Shown here one piece after another: positions 1 through 9,912 of a DNA stretch of 64,000 bases. The stretch comes from Brettanomyces bruxellensis. Taxonomy: Eukaryota > Ascomycota > Pichiomycetes > Pichiales > Pichiaceae. Where the stretch lies: positions 563,001 through 627,000 of the forward strand of contig NC_054690.1 of NCBI RefSeq assembly GCF_011074885.1. Direction: 5' to 3'. Below the pieces are notes generated by a model. That model did no database searches, was not told the DNA's origin, and saw nothing but the letters and a program-made list of their open reading frames with translations. Positions within the stretch are counted from its first letter, which is position 1. Each line of letters opens with the position of its first letter. A program made the translations under genes and the position numbers.

Positions 1-30
1 TAAAAGATACAATAATATAAGGAGTCAACT

Positions 31-1701
31 TTACACAAAAGATGTGGCAAGAGACTCTTTTGCCTCGACTGTAATCTCGCCAAACAATCTGCCTTGGTTT
101 AGCTTCACGTTGTCATTTCCAGCCAGAACTAGTAATTCAAAGAAAGTAGCAGTAGCAGCCACTCTAGAATTCTTTGAAACAGGCTCTTCTGAAGCTTGTT
201 CCTCTTCAAGAATATCGGTAAAAGTGACCGGTGTCTCCGAAAATGTCTGGTCTCCCACAGTGAGAAGCTTCCGAACACAGTTGGCAATATGTATTGTAGC
301 CTTTCTCTCTTTTGAAACTACGGTTTCTTCCTCCCGAGTTTCCTCATCTTGATTTTCTTCATGTTCCTGATCGTTCAATTGACCATCTTCAATTCCAACG
401 TCGTCAATGCTGTCTTCGTTTTCTTCGGAATTTCCCAAATCTAACGAAATATTGTTCACTGGTGATTGTGGTGCAACATCTATATCGTCGAAATCAGGTT
501 CAATTTCTGGCACCTGTGCATCTGTGATGACATTTTCTGTCATCGTGTGCTCTTCAGCACCGTCATGTTGCAACTCTAAACGTCTCTTTTTATGCAAATG
601 TAATCCCTTGGCAAACCTGGAAAATGCATCATTTCCATTATTGTCGGATAATTGGTGCTTCCTAGTGTCCGATCGTTTCGCATTCTTCAAGTAACGTCTC
701 TGGTTTGCCCTGAGCGTTTGCGCAGAAAGCTCTGTGACTGAATCAACAATCATCCTTCGAGTTGCAGTTCTAACAACGTTCATTTTTAGATATTCTAACT
801 GTTTTCCACCTGCTGCTTTACTAGTATTTAAAGGCTCAACGAAGTCTGGCGGTGTTGATGGTTCATTTATATCGTTTTCATCCTCGTTGGCAGCTTCCAA
901 TATTGGCTCATCAAGTTCGGGAAGAGCGGCTTCTGCTGTATTGTCCAATGCAGACATATTAGGAGTTTCAGCAGCTCTGCCAATCTCGATTGAGTCATCT
1001 TCGTCTGGTTGTGGAGTCTTAGGATGATCCTGTGCTTCTGTATTTCCAATATCGAAGTCCAAATCCAAATCCATACCGCCGGTATCATCTAATTCTTCTA
1101 GTTCATCCTCTGCGTTCCTGTTATGCTCTATCTCATCATCCGAAGCATTTGCACTTGAAGCATTACGCCCCAGTTCAATTGATTCGTTAGCTGTCGCAAA
1201 AGTGTCCTCATCAGTATCCGGGGCTAATTCACTTGCCCTCACTTCATTTCCGGATACTTGCGACTCAAAGATCTCATTAAAATCGACCGGTCTCTGATAC
1301 AAAAGATCAGCTTCTGAAACGGTATCTGTCATGGTAACAGTCTTAAGAGATGTGATAACAGTTGACTCGAGCGGCAAGTTGACCGATTTCGATGTTGCAA
1401 AAGAAGCCTTAAGCCTCATTAGAATGTCGCTCACATCCTCATAAAGATATTTGGATTTACGGGAGTATATTCTCACGATACCATATAAAAGTTGTCCTGA
1501 TAGTCTGAGAGCCATTGGTTCGACATCACGTTGTGAATCGCTCACATCCAAAGCTTTGGATGAATTCTCAACTGCTTTTGCAGACTTTGTGATTGAGGCC
1601 TTCATAAGCTGCTGCTTCGTCAGCTTTTTCTCAAGGTTAGCAGCCAACCACGCGTAAGCAAGTGGTCCATCTTTGTTAAGTAATTGGTCTGAGAAGAACA
1701 T
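31..1701 (-). CDS. MCD1: Cohesin kleisin subunit Mcd1/Scc1 (Rad21)
   Basis: The protein closes the cohesin ring that holds sister chromatids together until separase cuts it at anaphase. The 556-residue protein has the Rad21/Rec8 N-terminal domain (about residues 1-110, starting MFFSDQLL) and the C-terminal winged-helix domain (about 490-556) that binds the Smc1 head. The middle is acidic and disordered. Two matches to the separase consensus (S/D)xExGR are visible: SIELGR ending at Arg179 and SIEIGR ending at Arg242; S. cerevisiae Scc1 also has two such sites. The start is an ATG at 1701. An MluI cell-cycle box lies about 220 bp upstream, which fits G1/S expression. The family call is firm; the presence of GR in the sites and the mitotic N-terminus favour MCD1 over meiotic REC8. 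Confidence 0.95.
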   Translation of the reverse strand: MFFSDQLLNKDGPLAYAWLAANLEKKLTKQQLMKASITKSAKAVENSSKALDVSDSQRDVEPMALRLSGQLLYGIVRIYSRKSKYLYEDVSDILMRLKASFATSKSVNLPLESTVITSLKTVTMTDTVSEADLLYQRPVDFNEIFESQVSGNEVRASELAPDTDEDTFATANESIELGRNASSANASDDEIEHNRNAEDELEELDDTGGMDLDLDFDIGNTEAQDHPKTPQPDEDDSIEIGRAAETPNMSALDNTAEAALPELDEPILEAANEDENDINEPSTPPDFVEPLNTSKAAGGKQLEYLKMNVVRTATRRMIVDSVTELSAQTLRANQRRYLKNAKRSDTRKHQLSDNNGNDAFSRFAKGLHLHKKRRLELQHDGAEEHTMTENVITDAQVPEIEPDFDDIDVAPQSPVNNISLDLGNSEENEDSIDDVGIEDGQLNDQEHEENQDEETREEETVVSKERKATIHIANCVRKLLTVGDQTFSETPVTFTDILEEEQASEEPVSKNSRVAATATFFELLVLAGNDNVKLNQGRLFGEITVEAKESLATSFV

Positions 1702-2183
1702 TTCTAAGGGTAGGTGGAATTAAAATGTAAACAATTGGTTTGAAAATGCCGTGTGCTTGAAAAGTAGAAGTCTAAGGGCCACCCATCAAATATATGTTTT
1801 AAGCTGACCCAAAAAGGTGAAATAAATTAGAATTTATGGATATAAAGCAAAAGCATCGAAGTGAAATTGGGGAACAAATGTTCTTAAACTGTACCGCAAT
1901 TTGTAGCATCCCGAATGTGACGCGTAAAGAGAATTGAAAAGAAAAAAAAAAAAAAAAAAAAAGGAGAATTGCTTCTCTTATCTAACAATCATCAACAGCC
2001 GGAAAATTGACTACTCGAGATTACAATAAATCTTCAACCCCCAGAAATAAAACAACATGGGTCTTATTTGAAATATGTAAGGTATATCATGAAATTGCAT
2101 AGGTACACACATATCGTAAACTTGTTGAAATGCAGTAGCTTGGTCCAAAAATTAAATATAATGGAGTATGGGTTACCCTATAT
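1702..2183. other. Spacer: MCD1 promoter and PMT gene 3' region
   Basis: Both flanking genes run on the minus strand, so this spacer is the MCD1 promoter plus the 3' end of the mannosyltransferase gene. Apart from the MCB element and a poly-A run (1942-1962), I see no gene. Confidence 0.6.
1920..1925. promoter_or_regulatory. MCB element (ACGCGT) upstream of MCD1
   Basis: A perfect ACGCGT palindrome lies about 220 bp upstream of the MCD1 start. In S. cerevisiae MBF binds this element to drive S-phase genes, including MCD1. A 21-base A run at 1942-1962 lies just upstream and may be a nucleosome-poor tract. The motif is seen; the function is inferred. Confidence 0.6.
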
Positions 2184-4520
2184 TCATGCTTTTAATGGTA
2201 CCAAAGACTTGACATATTTGTATGTGTCAATCAAGTCATCGCGAGTGTGCTCCCATATAGCTTCAATAGAAAATGGAGCATACTCAGACATGGTCCATTC
2301 GTGGAACCAGTTTATGTATTTATAGCTATCTACTCTACCTGTCATTCCCAGTGCGGTAGGACCGAAAAGATAGAAGAAATAGAGCAACATCGAATATAAT
2401 GAAATGTAAATGGATGCCTTCAAATATTTGTTGAATCCATGCGTTAGATAGTCTACCACAAAGGCTGCAATGAAAATGGCAAAGTATAATGCCGGAGTGT
2501 AATGGTGGAAATAGGTTACTCTACCCATAATAATGAATGGAAGGTAATGAATGAACCATGCCAAAAATGGTGCTACTCCAGTTATGAGCAATCTTGAGGT
2601 GGTACTCTCATCAAGAAAAAGAGTTTGTCTTTGCCATAAGATGGCGAGTCTCAACATAATCAGTACAAAGACCAATACTGCAGCAGTTGTAGACCACATA
2701 ACAAATGGACTATCAAACATGTAGTAACGTCTTTCATAGGAAGACCAGCTGGACATTCTTATTCCACCTCTGAGAAGAGGCCATTCCCACCAGGACGACG
2801 AAATAACATCATCTTTATCGTCGTCTGGAATTAGACCGTTGTTGGAGGCCATCATGGCTCTTTGTGTCATAAGGAAATCGTCCAAAAAGCTGCTTTTCGG
2901 ATATTTATATTCGTGATCCACCGGAACATTGGACTTCTCCACGGACTCGATATTCCACCATGTGGATTTATCAAATCTAGCCCGGAAACTGTCTTTTGGT
3001 GCTGCTGGCTTGCAGATGACTTCACCTTGCTTAAAGCCCCAGGCAGGGTATGCCTTACCTGTGGTAGCCAAGTAGCAGCCAAGATACTTGTGTCTAAGTC
3101 TGAAGGAAGTCGAGACAGGGTGGATATAGTCGAAATATTCAGGGTCCTGCTCGTTGACATTGGCATATGTAGTATTTGATGAGTGTATCTGATCCATGAC
3201 CTCAAATACCCAGTCGTCTTTTTCATCTCCGATGGCTTCATCTCCGTAGCCACTGACTTCATAAAACTCAGGGCTAACATGGCCATGAATCTCATGCGAG
3301 TGTAGATTTGCAGCCGTGTTTGTGTGCTTTAAACGAATGACATCACCGTCTTTGAGATAATCAGTGTATGACCAGTCCTCTCTGGCTGGTCTAAAAGTCC
3401 AAACATTGTTGGTGTCTTTATAGCCATAAGTAGTAACCTGGTGCTGGTTTGATCCATCCGGATAAAGTTGTGGATGAGAGTGTAGCAAGTTAGGAGAAGG
3501 ACCCTGAGATCTAATAGTGACTGTATTGTCAAGTTTAACAAGTCGAGGCTGATCTCCAATATCTGTTTGGCGAAGGTTGACCTGGAAAAGTGTCGACATG
3601 GAGCCCGAGCCCGTTCCTGGCTTATAAAGAAGTGCATAGTGTATTTTGAAGAAGAGCAAATACATCATGATTGGAACGATGATCAAGTATATGATACGGT
3701 AAGCCCAGCAACGGGAGTACTTCTTCCAAGTGAAATGCTGCGTATCCCAAAATTTGATCCAGAGATCCAAAATCACGTAGAGACCAATAACGGCGGTCAC
3801 AAACAGTCCAACCCATTTAACTGAGCAGGCACAACCGATAGAAACACCAGTTAAAAGCATCCAGACTTTCCAAAGCCTGGAACCCTCTCTCTTTCGTAGA
3901 TTGAAGACACGTGAAAAGCACATGAATGAAGCTGTTATAAAGAAGATAAGGAAGTTGTCTAGCAAAACAAACTTGCCAAGCACAATGAACGATATCTCAA
4001 AGCAGGCATTAAGAGAAATGAGATACGTGCTCCAGAGGCTCAATTGCATTTGCTTACAAGTGTAGTAGCACATTGGAACCACTAGTGTGCTGAATACGAC
4101 CTGGAAAAGACGCATCTGCTTAATGTTTATATCTCTCGGGTATGATTTTCCACTCTCAAACATGAATTTCGAGTTATTGAACCCGGAGAGATACTCACTT
4201 AAGCCACAGAGCATTTTACCTAGAGGAGGGTGGACATCGTGATAGAATTCATGTCTGTTATAGAAGGCACCAAACTTGGCAAAATGAGCTTCATCCCAAA
4301 TGACATGCTTGTTTTCAGCGAGATGATACGACCTCAAGTAAAATGCGACTGCCGTTAGTAGGAGGGGTCCTAAAACAGGCTCTAAATAGTTCCGAACAAA
4401 ATTTGCTCTTTTTGCCTTTTCGTAAGGACTATCGGATTCCTGTTTCACATCTAATTTCTCCTCTCTTTCATTCTGCACGGTTGCAGGTCTCTGTTCTCTT
4501 CTGTGCCGTAAATGTGCCAT
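2184..4520 (-). CDS. Dolichyl-phosphate-mannose protein O-mannosyltransferase, PMT2 subfamily
   Basis: The enzyme transfers mannose from dolichyl-phosphate mannose to Ser/Thr of proteins in the ER lumen. The 778-residue protein has the family layout: a cytosolic basic N-terminus, membrane segments from about residue 48, and the luminal loop with the catalytic Asp-Glu pair (Asp76-Glu77 in WDEAHF). Conserved YHDVHPPLGKML follows. A hydrophilic luminal block of MIR repeats holds LLHSHPQLYPDGSNQHQVT, and a second membrane block carries HYLPFIIMGRVTYFHHY near the C-terminus. These motifs are those of Pmt2/Pmt3/Pmt6. The sequence departs enough from Pmt2 (for example around residues 90-130) that a PMT6 orthologue is possible. 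It has no close functional partner next door. The family is certain; the paralogue is open. Confidence 0.92.
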   Translation of the reverse strand: MAHLRHRREQRPATVQNEREEKLDVKQESDSPYEKAKRANFVRNYLEPVLGPLLLTAVAFYLRSYHLAENKHVIWDEAHFAKFGAFYNRHEFYHDVHPPLGKMLCGLSEYLSGFNNSKFMFESGKSYPRDINIKQMRLFQVVFSTLVVPMCYYTCKQMQLSLWSTYLISLNACFEISFIVLGKFVLLDNFLIFFITASFMCFSRVFNLRKREGSRLWKVWMLLTGVSIGCACSVKWVGLFVTAVIGLYVILDLWIKFWDTQHFTWKKYSRCWAYRIIYLIIVPIMMYLLFFKIHYALLYKPGTGSGSMSTLFQVNLRQTDIGDQPRLVKLDNTVTIRSQGPSPNLLHSHPQLYPDGSNQHQVTTYGYKDTNNVWTFRPAREDWSYTDYLKDGDVIRLKHTNTAANLHSHEIHGHVSPEFYEVSGYGDEAIGDEKDDWVFEVMDQIHSSNTTYANVNEQDPEYFDYIHPVSTSFRLRHKYLGCYLATTGKAYPAWGFKQGEVICKPAAPKDSFRARFDKSTWWNIESVEKSNVPVDHEYKYPKSSFLDDFLMTQRAMMASNNGLIPDDDKDDVISSSWWEWPLLRGGIRMSSWSSYERRYYMFDSPFVMWSTTAAVLVFVLIMLRLAILWQRQTLFLDESTTSRLLITGVAPFLAWFIHYLPFIIMGRVTYFHHYTPALYFAIFIAAFVVDYLTHGFNKYLKASIYISLYSMLLYFFYLFGPTALGMTGRVDSYKYINWFHEWTMSEYAPFSIEAIWEHTRDDLIDTYKYVKSLVPLKA

Positions 4521-5334
4521 TTCTCTGATAACAACCTAATAACTATGCACAATTAAGCAAGCTCGAGATGGAGAAAACAGCTTTATCCGGAAGCGAGATG
4601 AAAAAGCAGGATCGGGAGAAATGTGTGAAAATGGAGGAAAATGAAAATAAATATTCGCGCTGACGTATTCACAGGACGCGATTATTGTTTATTTTTTTTT
4701 TTCGGCCATATGCTCTGCCGGGGGGATGGCTTTAATTTTACCTCTCCCTAAAAGAGGATTTGCAGGTATTTTTTTATTTATTTCATTATAAAAGTGTGGG
4801 CTCTGGTATGGATTATTATGGAAACATCAAAGCTATATATGCTTTTTGGGTGGATGAAACAGTCTGGGAAGAAACTACAGGTAGGTAAAGTACGCTTCAG
4901 TAACAACATAATGAGATATTATTAATCACACATTCAATCATTTCGAAGTTCATTCGTTAGAAAGTAGTAAGAGAAAGAAAGAGGGAACAAAAAGAAAGAA
5001 GGGAACAAAAAGAACAAAAAGAAAGAAGGGAACAAAAAGAACATGAAAAGCAAATATTCTAAAGTAGAATAAAAAAAGGTCGTTAGGAAGATTAGATCAA
5101 CTGGACATAAAGAGGAAGCAACAAAGCAAAGCTGGACAAATAAATAGTAGCAACACGAGTGCTGAAGGCGGTGGCAAGAAGCCAGCACGAGGTCAACACT
5201 AGGAGAATGAAAGTACCGATATCGATCAGGAGAGGCGAGAGAAAGAAGAAGAAGAAAAAAAAAAAGCATCATACTGTTAATCCAACAGATTCAAAGCATC
5301 AAATGAAAGAAGGCCAGATGCAGCCCCGTGGTTG
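4521..5334. other. Spacer: PMT promoter and PIN4 3' region
   Basis: This spacer is upstream of the PMT gene (minus strand) and downstream of PIN4 (minus strand). Its right half is strongly purine-rich on the plus strand and contains a short tandem repeat at 4983-5042. I see no gene; the 112-residue open frame at 4934-5272 on the minus strand is only the translation of this low-complexity tract. Confidence 0.6.
4983..5042. repeat. Purine-rich imperfect tandem repeat
   Basis: Three successive units begin GGGAACAAAAAG (at 4983, 5001 and 5028), separated by AAGAA/AACAAAAAG fillers. The tract is low-complexity purine sequence in the region downstream of PIN4, on the strand opposite to its mRNA. 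Confidence 0.75.
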
Positions 5335-5892
5335 TCAGCTGGTGAAGTTTAGATTCTCCATGCCGACGAAAAGATCGTCGAGCCCCTTGGTGTTTGTACT
5401 GATAGTTGAGCCGCCAGTCAGCTGGGGGTTGTTGAAAGCCTGATACTGCTGCTGCTGCTGAAAGGGGCTATTGGTGGTGTTCTGGGAGCCTAGCAAGCTG
5501 CCCCCGGCACTGCCGGAAAAGGTGTTTGCACCGGTCAAGCCGGTTGTGGCAAAGCCGGCCCCGATCTGGGACCCCCCAAAGGTCATCCGCGAGGGATTGG
5601 GCGTGGAAGGGGTCGGATAGGCGGCCTGGCGTGGAAGATTGAGTGAAACGGTCGATGCCGAGTGGTGGAGCGGGTCGTTCTGGGGGCCACCGAAGCCGGA
5701 GGCGGCCATCGAGAACTGGCTGAGGCCAGTTTGCCCGGCGAGCGACGTCTGCTGCAGGCCGATCGTCCGGGGCGACTGCTGCCGGTACCGGCCGGTGTTC
5801 ATCGAGAGGGCCGAGGCCGAGTTGAGTATGCTGTGGGAGTGCGACCGCATAAGCAAGGGGGCGAATGCCTGTGGCTGCTGGCTGTGTTGTTG

Positions 5893-5932
<40 letters not shown>

Positions 5933-7530
5933 TGTTGCTGGCTGTGCTGCTCCCTCTGCAGCTGGTACATGGACTCGAGCGACCGGCGGACAACGATAAA
6001 GCCGCCCTCTAGCGTGTCGGCCAAGCCCAAAAACTGGGCGATGAGCGACACGGACCGCCTCTGGTTGCCCGTGAGGGAGGCGGCGTGAAAGGCAAGCTCC
6101 ACCGGGGAGGCCCCCGCGGTATTGATGCGGGGCTCGTCGCGGAAAAGAACGAGTTTCGTGTACAATTCGAGGGCGTCCGGGCCGTTGAAGTCGACCCCCT
6201 GGGGTGGCTGGGGTAACTGGCTGGCTGGAGCCAGCGTCACGTACAAGCGGTCCATCTGGCCGTTGCCCGTGGTAGGTGGGGCCGAGGCAATCGAGTACAT
6301 CGAGGCCAACGAGGTGGCCGAGGCCGACCGGTGCTGCTCCTCGAGCTGGCCTCGCCTCTCTCTTTTCTCCCGCTCGATCCTCTCACGTTCTGCCGGCGGG
6401 AGCATCTTCTTGTACTCGACCCGGAGCTTACGGCCACCGATCTCCCGGCCATTCAGCAGGTTCACCACCAGAGCCGTCTCGTCGGTCGTGTTGAAGTTGG
6501 CGAAGGCCAAGCCCCGGAACACCCCGTTGTCGAAGTGGTAGTTGAACGCGTAGGGGAGCGGCAAGTTGCACTTGGCCATAAAGTCCAAGAGCTGCTCTTT
6601 CTTGATCGCAAAGGGGATGTTCTTGATCACCACAGCTGTGGGAATGATCTCGTCATTTCCGGGAGTAATGTTGTGATGCCGGTGGGATGGTTGTGCTGAG
6701 CTGTTGGCAGTGGTATTGTTGGCATTGCTAGAATTAGCATTGGCATTACCATTGCCATTACCATTACCAGAATTAGCATTCACCTTCCCCCTATAGTGCC
6801 CCCTATAAAGCCCAGCATTGCCCTCAGAAATGGGCGACCGGTTCGACCGCCCGTACCCAGACGGCTGGGGTGCCTGCCGGTCGTTTGCAGTGCTAACACT
6901 CCCGTTAATCGAACCCACCGTCGACGACTGGTTCATCGGGATCCCCCGTATCTGGTTCAACGCCGCGATCCCGCCGTTCCCCGAGGGTATCCTCTGCTGC
7001 TGCTGGATAGTGCCACTGAAACCACTGAGGTTCTGCATCGGCGAAATCTGGGCCTGCTGCTCGATCCAGGGCGTCACATTCAGCAACGGGTTCGTCTGCT
7101 GGGGCAGCCAGGACGGGTTGAAGTTGCTTCTCGTCGCGTTCAACTGGTGCAACGATGCCTGTGCCCTGAGCCTTGAGGCCGGTGCAGGTGATGCCGATGC
7201 ACTGGAAAGTGAAGAAACAGAGTTTCTCCGCTCCGTCTCAGCCACTGCCGGCGATGCTGCTGCTGCTGTGCCTGTTGTGCCCGCTGTGCCTGCCGTGGCA
7301 TTCCCCGACAGCCCGGTGACCGACGTGGCCACCGTGGTCGTGCCTACTGTGCCAACAACACTCGATGTCTTGCTTAGTACTGCAACTGCCGCTGCACTTG
7401 TGGGTGAGGATGCAGGCTCCGTGGACGCAAACTTCCTCGATAAAGGCGTCGACGACCTCGTGGGATGCGACGATGCTAGCGACGGCGACGCCTTTGAGGC
7501 TTGCGATGGTGATGATGATGATGATGCCAT
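5335..7530 (-). CDS. PIN4: RRM RNA-binding protein Pin4/Mdt1-like
   Basis: In S. cerevisiae Pin4/Mdt1 is an RRM protein that interacts with the Rad53 FHA domain and acts in cell-cycle progression and the DNA-damage response. The 731-residue protein has a long Ser/Ala/Thr-rich disordered N-terminus and an RRM at about residues 297-373 (core AVVIKNIPFAIKKEQ and GLAFANFN). An EREKRERRGQLEEQHRS basic stretch follows. A conserved block at about 457-513 (LELYTKLVLFRDE, then RRSVSLIAQFLGL) fits the R3H-like region of Pin4. After this come 18 consecutive Gln codons (5887-5940) and a Q/N/G/S-rich tail. The gene is exceptionally GC-rich for this window: I counted about 67-70% in sample lines against roughly 40% in neighbours. 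This creates long spurious open frames on the other strand. The start is an ATG at 7530. Confidence 0.85.
5887..5940 (-). repeat. CAG/CAA trinucleotide repeat (18 Gln codons in PIN4)
   Basis: Fifty-four bases of uninterrupted CAG/CAA codons on the minus strand encode 18 glutamines, flanked on both sides by His-Ser. Length polymorphism between strains is likely. Confidence 0.9.
6713..6780 (-). repeat. Hexamer-like repeat coding Asn/Gly/Ala in PIN4
   Basis: Repeats of GGNAAT/GCNAAT on the minus strand encode an Asn-Gly and Asn-Ala low-complexity stretch just before the RRM. Confidence 0.7.
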
Positions 7531-9365
7531 GGTTCAAGCTCAAGTTTCCTTTCTGTCTATAGATGTGTGTATATATATGTATACCTGAAGCAGTAAACAC
7601 GGTGTTAATTTCCAAGCTCCCTAGCACTTCAATGCTCTTTATAGGCCGGGTTGGCAATATTTCTGTTTCCTTTTTGTCCCGCTGCTCTGGACTGACGAAC
7701 AATTGGCGGGTGCTCTTATTTCTATGAAGGCACACAGAAAAAAGCAATGATACTGATAATACTACTGCCTTTGACGATGACAGCGAATTCGACAACCGTT
7801 CTCTGCAATATGCTAAATCTGGTCTTTTTGTTTCTCTCAGGCAAATTGCTCCTCCTGTCTGCTTGAAAACTGCTGCAACTGGATATCAGCAATGGTGTGC
7901 TCAGAAGTCTGTGCTGCGTTGACAAATTATGTAATGTTAATCTCTACATGCTGGTGTTTTCTTTTTTTCCTGGGACAATTTTTTTTTTTTTTTATTTAAT
8001 TTTTATTTTTCTTGTCTTATCCCACTATACACTATTCTATTCTTCTTTTCAAAACCACCAACGCTCTTTCACTTATTCATTTATGTGTATATTTTTTCCA
8101 CCTTCTCTCCTAAGCTGATTAGTCGAAATTTTTTCCGCACCCCCCTCATACCCATTGTATACTAACCTGCTCTTAATTCTTCCACAATTATTTTCCCTCC
8201 ATACATTGTCCCCGTCATCGATCGCTCTTATATAATCCACAATGCTCATAGCGGTCGGTGCCCTATCCCCTCGGCTTTTTTTTTTTTGTTGTTTTTCCCT
8301 TCCATTATAGTCGTTTTCCTCTTTGTAACTTCTTTTTCGTGATCCACCCTTCGTGCAAATGATTCAAGTGGGCCGTTTTCTCTCTCCTAAGCCAAGTTTT
8401 TATACCTTGCAATGAACACAATTTTTCTTTTTCTCTGCTTTCTTCTTTTTTTCAGTAAAATGCTACAGACACACCAGAATTCCGATTTTACTTCTTGCCG
8501 CCTAAATGCTTTTTCTGGCACTTAGCTGAATTCCGCACGTTTCTGAAACAAAATCCTCCAAATCTGTGACAGGACTTTTCGTTGTGCCTACAATGTCCTC
8601 AATATGCTCTAAATCCCAGCTGGAACTATTAACCAAAACGTAAGTAGCTTTAAAATATACATATCTTTGCTGTACTTGATCATATTAGCAAAATTAGTAA
8701 ATCTGTTCTTTGCTTTATACTCAAATATATCTGACAACTAGGTCCTCAATAAGTTGAAATAAACCCTGGTTTCCTACCTAAAATTCTTCTTGAAACAATT
8801 TTTTATGAAATTCTTAACTGCTACAAACAATCCTCATAACCCGCCTGTTAAACTTAATGTCACCAGATTTATATAGTATTTCGACATTCTCTTTAGTATA
8901 TAATAAAGAGTATGTATAATACGAAAGGGAATATCTTCACTTTATATAGATGTAGTCCTCGTGTTAATCAGATGATATAACAATACCATCTTCCCTTGCT
9001 TGAATTCCATTATTCGTGTTTTCTTGTTTTGACACCACCTTTTAAATACGCAAGATCTCATTAAATGTTCCGTATGAATACCATGAATAATCCTCCGCAT
9101 AAACAAATACCAAAAGTCCTTTTCAGCAGTCTCCGTTCTCCATTTTCTGCGCATTAATTTCCAGACAAATTATACATCCTTACACCAGATACTTTGTGCA
9201 GACGAGTGCCGAGTGCAAAAAATCGACGTAGGTGGCAGGTCAGATTATTTTTCGACGTTCGAATCACCCTTTGGTATACTAGTGCTAAACCTCTAACATA
9301 ATTATCCAGTACACCCAGCAAATTTTCCTGACTTTCAAATCTATTACACACATAGAAATCTCAGA
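7531..9365. other. 1.8-kb divergent spacer between PIN4 and SBH1
   Basis: This spacer separates PIN4 (minus) from SBH1 (plus). The PIN4-proximal kilobase has many pyrimidine tracts on the plus strand (for example 7980-7995 and 8279-8290), which would be purine-rich in a PIN4 leader. The open frames here (8942-9154 and 9154-9351 on the minus strand, 7897-8118 on the plus) lack a conserved look, and the 9351 frame lacks an ATG start. I see no tRNA or convincing small gene. Confidence 0.55.
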
Positions 9366-9714
9366 ATGGTATGCATTTAGTGGACTCCGTACTGTGTTCA
9401 TTCCTAACTAATATTTTCTTGCTTTTATACTAACACGTTTCATGCAGTCCTCAAGTATCCCAGGTGGAGCTAAGACTCTCTCAAAGAGAAGAGCAAACAA
9501 GGAAAACAAGCTTAGACAGCAGAAGCTGAATAAGCCAAACTCGTCACGTGCTGCGGGTGCCGGAGGCTCTTCCTCTAGTATGCTAAAGATCTACACAGAT
9601 GAAGCTGATGGATTCAAGATCGACCCATTGGTTGTTTTGATATTTGCTGTTGCATTCATCTTTTCCGTTGTTATTCTACATGTCATCTCTAAACTTACCG
9701 GTAAGATATTCTGA
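9366..9714 (+). CDS. SBH1: Sec61 translocon beta subunit Sbh1, spliced
   Basis: The protein is the small tail-anchored subunit of the Sec61 channel that moves proteins into the ER. The coding sequence is join(9366..9368, 9448..9714). Exon 1 is only the ATG, followed by GTATGC; a TACTAAC branch site (9428-9434) and CAG acceptor (9445-9447) precede exon 2. The spliced product is 89 residues and begins MSSSIPGG, matching the MSS-x-PPGG-type start of Sbh1. The unspliced frame starting at 9442 begins with an ATG that includes acceptor bases and would add a Gln. A polar, basic N-terminal half is followed by the conserved LKIYTDEADGFKIDPLVV and one C-terminal membrane helix (about residues 62-82). 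Sbh1 versus the paralogue Sbh2 cannot be settled from sequence alone. Confidence 0.92.
9369..9447 (+). other. Intron in SBH1 directly after the ATG
   Basis: A 79-nt intron runs from GTATGC at 9369 to CAG at 9447, with the perfect TACTAAC branch site at 9428-9434. The branch A is 14 nt from the acceptor. Splicing yields a better match to the Sbh1 N-terminus than the contiguous frame. Confidence 0.85.
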
Positions 9715-9912
9715 GCTCAGTAAGGTGCTTAAACAATACAATCATTCGGAAACTTCTTTCTTGTTGTAACAGCCTCAATATATGGTCTTCTACATCTTTT
9801 TCATTTCTATAAGATTTAATAGATCACTTAAGTTTGACAAATAATAATCGTATTCTACTATATACAGGTAGCTGTTCTATGAATAAATAATTTGGCTAAA
9901 AAGAGCGATATA

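Noticed and set aside
4354..4360. TACTAAC on the minus strand inside the PMT gene
   Set aside because: It encodes part of the conserved membrane segment LLLTAVAF in an uninterrupted frame, so it is coincidental.
5639..7588. Several long plus-strand open frames opposite PIN4 (5639-6088, 6122-6541, 6818-7588)
   Set aside because: They are by-products of the high GC content and the polyQ repeat on the other strand, and show no family features.
8593..8640. ATG-led open stretch ending in GTAAGT, like a small first exon
   Set aside because: No branch site follows, and each nearby acceptor gives a stop within a few codons.
8942..9351. Two adjoining minus-strand frames upstream of SBH1
   Set aside because: The first frame starts with GTG and ends at a stop before the second, and neither looks like a known family. 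No splice signals join them.
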